Made by a program: the position numbers and the translations under genes. This document shows, one piece after another, positions 12,529 through 21,500 of a stretch of 21,979 nt of DNA (its first letter is position 1; each line of letters starts with the position of its first letter). Source of the DNA: Baffinella frigidus (lineage: Eukaryota > Cryptophyceae > Cryptomonadales > Baffinellaceae); the NCBI GenBank assembly GCA_026770585.1, contig MU646532.1, positions 454,537 through 476,515 on the forward strand. The letters run 5' to 3'. Below the pieces are notes generated by a model. The model was not told the DNA's origin. It did not search any database and saw nothing but the letters and a program-made list of their open reading frames with translations.

Positions 12529-15500
12529 GTAGTTCCGCCTCCCTGCACATCTGGCAGAATCGTATGCGGGCTGCGTGCCGAGTTTCTGGTCATGCGATGC
12601 AGGGATCTCGCTGGCAAGAATGCGCACGGTTCGCCCCCCTGCCTGCTCGCAAGAACGAAGCCTCCGACGCGTGCTCGCATGGGACGTTGCAACTAATCGA
12701 GTAACGCTGGGCAGGTGGCGGACATGGACAGGGCCGAGGCGCTGGACCCTGCGGTGCTCGCCGCGTGCTTCGACGCCGGCATCATGGGCATCGAGGCGCC
12801 TGAGGAGTACGGAGGTATCGCTCCCCCACCAGCAACCCGAAGCGGACCAAATCCGGATCTTGGTGCGTATTTGCGATCCATAGGACCCTATGGTAGCACA
12901 TCCCTAGGGACCTCGAGATTTCCTAGTGGGTGAATAGATGGCTGGTATACCTTAAAGTGTACCTCTTGGTGAAAATTACTACAGGCGGCAACCCCGATTT
13001 GAGCCGCTTCGGTTGCCAGGCCTTGCAACGGGTCTGGCAACGATTACCAGACCCGTTGCTTTCATAGTAACATGACAACGTCACCCTCCAGACCCAGCAA
13101 CTCAGCAGCACTGCCGCCGCGTTTCCAGCGGGGATAGAGCGCTGTGCAGAGAAGTTGGCCACGGGAAATAATGGGAAATCGAGAAATTGGAGCCATTTTG
13201 TCAACTTTTGAGAAATTTCACGCGACGATGACCTGTACATCAAATACCTCTGTTTTCAAAGTCAACTCGCCGTCAATCGCCCACAAATCTGTCAACTTAT
13301 CCGGGTTCCGGATTACAATACTTTTAGAAGTGCAGGAGTAATAGAAAGACGCAACAAAAACACACCTGTTTGATACAGATGCCATTGTCGCGTGGGCCCA
13401 CCCCCGCCATCCGACCATTCACCCCTGAACCCTTGAGAAGGTGCGGGGAGGGTTTTGCCAAACCCTAAACCCTAAAACCCCTGAACCTGAACCCTGAAAC
13501 CCCTAACCCCTAAACCCTAAACCCTGAACCCTAAACCTCAGACCCTACACCCAACCCCCAAAACCCGAAATCCCACACCCGAAACCCAAACCCCTCAAGG
13601 TTCGGGGATGGGGTTCACAGCAGCATGCCTCGCAGTGGAGGAGATCGCAAGGTCCCAGCCCCTCAACAAAATAACCTTGGGAAATGGCAAATGGCTCCAA
13701 GGGCACCCCTTCAAAGCCTCCGTGCCACCCTCCATTCTTCGTCTTCTTCTTATTTATTGCTCTCGATGCAGTTCCTGAATCAGGCCCTGTAGCCTTGAGT
13801 TGAGTGATACAATTGTCTATGAGCCTTGAGAAACGGGCCCGCCTCGGAGACGTGAGCCGCTCAAACTCGCTGCAACACAAAGCTTACCTCGGGGTTTCTA
13901 GCTTGCGGTGCAGATTAAATCGCACTGCCACACAACGGGCTGAGAAGGAATTGGCGGCCCATTTCGGGCCACCTTTCCGTTACCTTATCCGTAGGAACCC
14001 CCCTATGTCCCTACGGGTTGCCTACCGTAGGATCCTAGGTCTCATTGCTTAGGGGTTATTCCGAACCCCTTCGAAGTCCGCTGTGTGGTGTCACACGCTC
14101 TGTGTTCCTCACTGCGACACAGCTCTGTGCAACACGCACGCTCTGCTGTGTGTTGCAGCGAATCCAGAAACAAAGTGGATCCGGATTCGCTACGTCACAG
14201 AGAATCCAATTTCCACAGAGAATTCACTTTCTAGATTGTGAAACTTGATTTGCGTTTCTAGATGGCGGTGCAAATCAAGTTTCACTCGTCAAATGGGCGT
14301 GCTAACCTGCTCGAGGACTTGATCGCCTTCTGGAAATGGGACGATCTTGCTAGTGGACACGCGCCGCTAAACCCTGAACCCCAAATCCTAAACCCCAAAT
14401 CCTAAACCCCACGCCATAAACCACCCAAAACCTAAATCCTAAAACCAAAACCCCAAAACCCCAAACCCCAAACCCAAACCCCAAAACCTAAAACCCAAAC
14501 CCCCAAACCCCGAACCCCACACCCTAACCCCAAACCCTAAACCCCTCACTCAGAGCGGTAATGGTGGACATCCAAAACACCCCCTAACACTGAACACTAA
14601 ACTCTCAACACTAAACACTATATACTAAACACTCAACACTAAACACTCACCAGTAAACACTCAACACTAAACATTAAACACTAAACACTAAACAATGAAC
14701 AATAAACACCAAACACTGAACCCTAAACCTCACCCAGAGTGGACCCTTCCGTGGCGGTAATGGTGGACATCCAAAATACGCTCCTCATCACCGCCTTCAT
14801 GCGGTCTCGCCCACCCCCCTTTTTCAATCTGAATTGTTACCCCCTTTTTCAATCTGAATTGTACCCCCCTTTTTCAATCTGGATTGTACCCCCCCTTTTC
14901 AATCTGAATTGTTGCCCCCGGTCTCTCTCGGGAGCCTCCCGCACACAAATTTGAATTGACCCAGTTGACTTTGGGGCGAAAGTTGACAAGGCCTTGAGGA
15001 GCGCGACGGTTGACTGAACTTTGAACACCATATGGTGGGTTACGAGGGGTTCCGACCAGCTAGATTTAGCGGTAACGTGACCAAATTTGCATCAGAAAAT
15101 CCTTACCGTTAACTGTCCCCTGGGCAAGTTGACTTTTGATGAAAGGTCCCCTGGGCAAATTGACTTTCCACCTGCCTCACGCGTATGTGCACAGACGCGG
15201 TCGCGACCTCCTACCTCTCCTGAACCCTAAACAACCCCCTAACCCCCCTAAAACCCAAAAACAGGTTCGGGACCCCAGAGCAGAAATCCACCTACCTCAC
15301 GCGCATGTGCACTGACACGATCTTCAGCTTCTATCCTCTGCCTCCCCTAAACCTAAACCTAAACCTAAACCTAAACCTAAACCTGACCCCCCATATTGCA
15401 CGGCGGTGGCAGAGGCGTCCGCGTGCGACAAACGGCTCCAATTCCACACGCTATCTGACTTTAGCGGGGTAAAACAGGTACGGCACTCCAGGGCAAAGGA

Positions 15501-18500
15501 CCAAGTTCCCACCAGCAATCCGCAGCAGCTTTTACCGGATCCTCCCAAGGATTCGGGTATTTGATTTGAAAAAAACATCTTTCCTGCGACCCTACGGTAG
15601 GAAACCCTAGGGACCTCGAATTACTGACGGGAGATACCGAAGAGATTTCTTCGGTTTAGCTGAAAATTACTACAGTGCCCGATCCGGTTAAAGGCTGCTA
15701 CTGGTTGCTGGCGGTCCTCACGCGCTTGTGCAGAGCCACGATCTGCTGCTTCAAGCTTCTGCCTCCCCTAACCTAAACCTAAACCTAAACCTAAACCTAA
15801 ACCCAAACCTAACCCCCCGGGGTAAAACAGGTATGGCACCGCAGAGCTGAAATCCACGTACCTCACGCGCATGTGCACTGACACGATCAGCAGCTTCGAG
15901 CCTCTGCCTCCCCTACACCTGAACCTAAACCTGAAACCTAAATCCAAACCTCAACCTAAACCTAAATTTAAACCTAAACTTAAACCTAAACCTAACCCCC
16001 CGGGGTAGAACAGGTACGGCACAGCAGAGCAGAAATCCAAGTACCTCAATCGCATGTGCACAGACACGGTCGCGCGCCTCTACCTCTCCTGAACTCTAAA
16101 CAAACCCCTCAACCCCCTACACCCAAAAACCAGGTACGGGACCCCAGAGCAGAAGACCAAGTACCTCACGCGCATGTGCACAGACACGGTGGCAAGCTTC
16201 TGTCTCTCGGAGGCCGGGTCGGGATCCGACGCCTTCGCTCTCAAAACCTCCGCCAAACTCGACGAGGTTGCGCCCTGCTGAACGTAAATTGATTTTGTAA
16301 ATTCCCTGATTTTGTAAATTCAGCTGTCCACACAAGCGGACTACGCAGGAAAAAAAGCGTCAGCATCAAGGCATTTCCGGTTACGTTAACCGTAGGAACC
16401 CCCCTATGTCCCTACGGGTTGCCTACCGTAGGGTCGTAGGTCTTATCGCTTTAGGGTCATTCGAAATCCCTTCCAAGTCCGCTGTGTGGAGAGCTCGAGC
16501 GACGTCTATGAAACGGCGAGGTTTTGGAACGTTGGACTCTGAGAGAGTTTGACTTCACGCTACCTCTCGGCGGCCTGTTCGGGGTCAGATGCGTTCGCCC
16601 TCAAGACCTCCACCAAACTCGACGAGGTTAGGGGTTAGGGGTAAGGGGTTAGGATAGAGGGTATCTCGCCTAGATACGGCTAAGCTGGACGAGGTCTGGC
16701 TCTGCCTCACGCGGGTTGGCTGACTACTCTTAAGTTGACATGCGTTGACAACTCGTAAGTTGACATGCTCGGGATCTCTTAAGTTGACATGCGTTGACAA
16801 CTCTTAAGTTGACATGCCCGGGATCCGACGCCTTCGCCCTCCAGACCTCCGCCACGCCTGACGAGGTTAGGGGTTAGGAGTGAGGGTTTATGGGGTTAGG
16901 GTTTCTCACCTTGATTTGCTCGGGGTCCGACGCGTTCGCCCTCACGACCTCCACCACGCTCGACCAGGCCGGTTTCTGATATCTAGCGCTGCCTCACTTG
17001 TGTTGACTGACTACTCTTAAGCTGGTCCGTTGGCCACACGAAAACATCAAAACACACCGGCAAACGTTGACGGTCTCCGCGGGAGGCTACGGGGCACGTC
17101 CCTCCCCGGGTTTCCGGGGAAATCCGGGGAGGGACGTGACGAATTGCTGACTTTTGGCGTGTTTCTTGGGCAAGAATTCAATAATTAACTTAAGCACGGT
17201 TCCTGGTAGTGTTCCCAGTGGTAGTACCAGCATGGTCAACTTTGGGGCGTGTTTCATTCTTGTCGCGCGGCCAACACATGAGAAAACGAATGGCTCCAAC
17301 TGCTAAAATGGCTCCAACGGAACAGGCGACAGGCGAGTGGGTGCTGGACGGGACCAAGGCCTGGATCTCCAACTCCGCGGAGGTCCGAACCCTTTGGTCG
17401 CAACCCTAACAAACCCTACTTATACCCGACTCGATGGTGGCCGGTGAGTGGTGACTTGCACGTGCGGTTTGATCAACTGTCTGGATGATGATGATCATCG
17501 AGACACACGGCCGTGGTGCCCGGGCACGATCGAGTCGGGTGTAAGTAGGGGAACCCCGAAACTCGCCCCCCGTGTTGGACGGGACCAAAGCCTGGTTCTC
17601 CAACTCCGCGGAGGTGTGCGCCTAAACCTTAACCTTAACCTAAACCTAAACCTAAACGTCAACATAAGCCCAAACCTAAACCGTCCGAGTCTGCTCACAC
17701 CCGACTCGATCGTGCCCGAACCCCAAAACTCGCACCCCGTGCTGGACGGGACCAAAGCCTGGTTCTCAAACTCCGCGCAGGTTTGTGCCTGAATCTAAAT
17801 CTAAACCTGAATCTAGACCTAGACCTAAACCTAGACCTAGACCTAGACCTAAACCTAGACCTAGACCTCAACATAAACATAAACATAAACATAAACATAA
17901 ACATAAACATAAACATACACCGAAACGGATCTCACACTCCGCGGAGGTCCGTGCCCCGAACACTCTATACCCCGAAACCCGACACGCGAAACCTTACACC
18001 CTACACCCTACAACCTGCACCCTTCACACTCGACCTTAGGCCCTCAGCCCTCCAGCAGTGATAAGAGGCCTAACCTCCAAGTTCCCCCCACCCTTGGACC
18101 TAACCTCCACCCTGGGAGGTTAGGCCTCTTATCACTGCTGGAGGGCTGAGGGCCTAAGGTCGAGTGTGTAGGGTGCAGGACCTGTAAGGTCTCGCGTGTC
18201 TGGAGGCCTAACCTCCAGTTCCCCCCACCCTTGGAGGTTAGGTCTGCGCTTCAACTCCAACCTAATCCTAAACCTAGACCTAAACCTGAACTTAATCCTA
18301 AACCCAAACCTAAACCTAAACCTAAACATAAAAACAAACATAAACATAAACGTACACATAAACATGAACATGAACATAAACATAAACATAAACATAAACA
18401 TAAACATAACCCCAAACCTCAACCTAGACCTACACCTGCACCTGCACCTAAACCTAAACCTAAACCCAAACCCAAACCCGAACCTAAACCCAAACCTAAA

Positions 18501-21500
18501 CCAGGCCGGCCTGTTCGTGGTGTTCGCCAACGCCGACTTTACAAAGAGCCACAGGGGCATCACGGCCTTCATCATCGAGAGGTGATCAACCCTCAACCCC
18601 AACTCAGAAGTTGAACCGGGGGTGGGGCAACGGTGTAGGGGTCAGGGAAACTCGGGATTGGTCTTTGAGCCCGACCCCCGGTAAAAACATCATCATTGAG
18701 AGGTCAGAGAACCCCCCCCCGTCTGTGTACCAGGGTTGAGTGATGGTCAAATCCCTCTCAAATCCAGGGACCGGAATTCCGGTCCCAGCTTATTCATCTT
18801 AAAAGTCCATTTCCCTTAGGATGCAGGTGAAAGTTTTTAGATCCCTTTAAAATTGAATCACGTCCTCGCTTGGCAGCGGAAGCCCTTTGAGCCCTTCACA
18901 AATGGCTCCAAGGTGCATGCCTTTTGAGCCCTTGGTTGGATGCGCGCAGGAGCAACCCCGGGCTGAGTGTCGGGAAGAAGGAGGAGAAGCTGGGCATCCG
19001 CGCAAGCTCCACCTGCGAGGTACCCATCCTTTAGGTCCTTTAGGTTTTAAATGCTCCCAACATATGCCAACGACACGCCCTTCCGTAGAAAGGACTGCAG
19101 ATAAAGCATTTTTGCTTTCGGATCGCGCTTCGCTCTCCAGTGCAGAGGCTCGTGAAGAGGGGATACAGGGTGGTTCTCTTGGGATGTTTGAGTTGATCCA
19201 GAGGATATCTCACTCGCGCATGCACCGAACCCATACGGCACCTCCCGTGTAAAGCGCGACACGTTTTCCACGTGAATCGCTTTACACAAAGCGCGAAACG
19301 CGTGAACCCCCACCCCTTCCTGATGACCTCTTGTGTCGCTCTATCTGTGAGTTATCCCAAAACTCAAAGAGAGAGATGACATTGCGTGTAGTGCAGATCA
19401 AAACCAACATGTCCTCCGTGTATTCTCTTCCGTGACGACCTTGTAAGACCGCGACCTTAACGCAAAAAAACCTCAGCCCTAAGGAAGGGAGTATGAGTCA
19501 TGGTCATGACCCCCCTACGTGTAGGCCTAACCACACATCAGACTTCGAAGGGATTCTTGAATAACCCATGAGCGATAAGACCTACGACCCTACGCTAGGC
19601 AACCCGTAGGGGCACAGGGGGGTTTCTATAGATAAGGTAACGGAAAGGTGGCCCGATTTGGGCCGAAAATCCCTTCGAAGCCCGCTGTGTGGGTAGGAGC
19701 GTATGATGGTATTGTCGAAATGGGCTTCGCGCGGAATCGAGGTCAGGTCAGGAAATCAGGAAATCCCCAAAAAGTCAACTTCTATGCTATCTTAGGCATG
19801 GTTTTTATCTCAAAATAGCATCTCCCGCCCATAAGATGACACAAAAATGCAAAACAATGGGGAAATGTTGCTGACCTGGCCTCGATTTTTTCCGCGCGGA
19901 GCCCATTTCGACAATAATCAAGGTCTCTCTCGCAGGTGCGGCTCGAAGGGTGCCGCGTCACCGCCGACGCCGTCCTCGGACAGGTTGTGAACCTCCCGCA
20001 CCTATCCCTTACGTGACCAGTGGGGTCGTACGCCCTACCGTAGGGCCCTAGGACCTGCCCGTCCTGGGCCAGGTTGCGAGCCCCCCGCACCCATCGTCTC
20101 TCGGCGCCCCTACTCAGACACAGCCCCGGTGGGGACCGATGGGGGCGGACACTCCCCTGTGTGAGGACTATCCGGGGATAGGCCCGCCTCGGCAGACGTT
20201 GGAGCCATTGGCTGGAGAGGAAGCAACCCAGTCCCTGGCAGCGCACCCTGGCGCTATCCCTTAAGTGCCCAGTAGGCGCATACGCCCTACCGTAGGGCCC
20301 TAGGACCTGCCTAGGGCTTCCACGGGCGATTATTCGCGCGTTAGTCACTTAAGGGATAACCCTCAACAGCAGGTTTCAAGCTCCCCCGTACCCCTAGACC
20401 TGAACCTGGACCCTGAACCCCAACCCCTAAACCTTTAGGGTGTTTCCTAACCCCTGAACCTTGAGGGGTTTCCCTGACCTCAAAACTGTCAGCCCCCCCG
20501 GCCACGCCAGATTGGAGCAGGGTTGTGACTGTCTTAATACCGTACCCTGGTACGGTATTGCCTTTTGAAAACAACTGCCTCAGGAGAAATTGACTTTTGG
20601 CGGCACCTTCCTGGAATGTGGCGTGGCCCCCGTGCGCCTCTACCTAAACTCAACTCCTGGACCAGGAAGGTGCGGACCTAACGGTTTAGGGGTTAGGGTG
20701 GTCCAGGACCTAACGGTTTAGGGGTTAGGGTGGAACCGTGCTTAAGTTAATTATTGAATTTTTCCCTAAGAAAAGGTGCACCCTAACCCCCAAACCGTTA
20801 GGGATTTTCCTAACCCCAGCATCTTGAGGGGTTTCCCTGACCTCAACACTGTCAGCCCCCCCCCCGGTACGCCTCAACCTAAACCCTCCTGAACCACCAC
20901 CCCTTCACCCTCTTGGGGGGCGACGGTTTTCTTGCACTGGTGGCGGAAAATTGGCGAGACCAAATTCATCTCTACAAAAGTATTAATTAATTGCTGTGGG
21001 CGCAACGAAATTTACGACACAAATGCTCTACTATTACTTTGATGAGAAAACCGTGTAGTATGTTTTGTTGTCCAATAGCAATTATTAATACTTCTATGGG
21101 GATTAAAATAGAGTGATTCAGAGCCCTTGTTCGCAGGTGGCGAGACACCCCGTTATTCATGGCACCCTCCCCACACAGCGGACTTCGAAGGGATTTTGAA
21201 CGAACCCTGAGCGATAAGACCTAGGACCCTACGGTAGGCAACCCGTAAGGACATAGGAGGGTTCCTACGGATAACGTAACGGAAACTCAGGGCGCAGCGC
21301 CCAAAAATCCCTTCGTAGCCCGCTGGGTGGGGTGCAAGAAAGCGAATCGGGCTTCTGCAAACAAGAGAGACCTGAGGGTTGCGAGACTTCAGAGACGTCC
21401 GAGTGTTGACAGAGACTTCTCAGGGTTTACTTTTGGATCACTTATCTCTCGCTTGCAAGTCGGTGACGGGTACAAGATGGCGATCTCGCTCCTCAACGAG

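Larger units (their letters stand above)
15340..16130. repeat. CCTAAA tracts between exon 5 copies
   Basis: Tracts of CCTAAA follow the shard ends (15346-15385, 15772-15810, 15915-16000). Between shards b and c, 15390-15660 holds GGTAAAACAGGTACGGCACT (another acceptor-like piece at 15469) and a TACCGAAGAGATTTCTTCGG hairpin. Confidence 0.75.

Noticed and set aside
12071-12692. Three - strand open frames of 151-176 codons
   Set aside because: Shadows of ACADSB exon 1 and its high-GC neighbourhood; only the + frame matches a family.
14816-14912. CRISPR-like or coding repeat
   Set aside because: Units are back to back without spacers; a simple minisatellite.
16718-16816. CRISPR-like array
   Set aside because: Only two long units with no distinct spacers, in a eukaryotic intron.
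17783-18614. Open frames of repeated Lys-Pro, Asn-Leu or Phe-Met
   Set aside because: Products of CCTAAA and CATAAA hexamer repeats. Only 18505-18581 is a real exon.
19782-20348. 188-codon - strand open frame
   Set aside because: It covers an inverted-repeat element, ACADSB exon 9 in antisense and direct repeats; no family resemblance.
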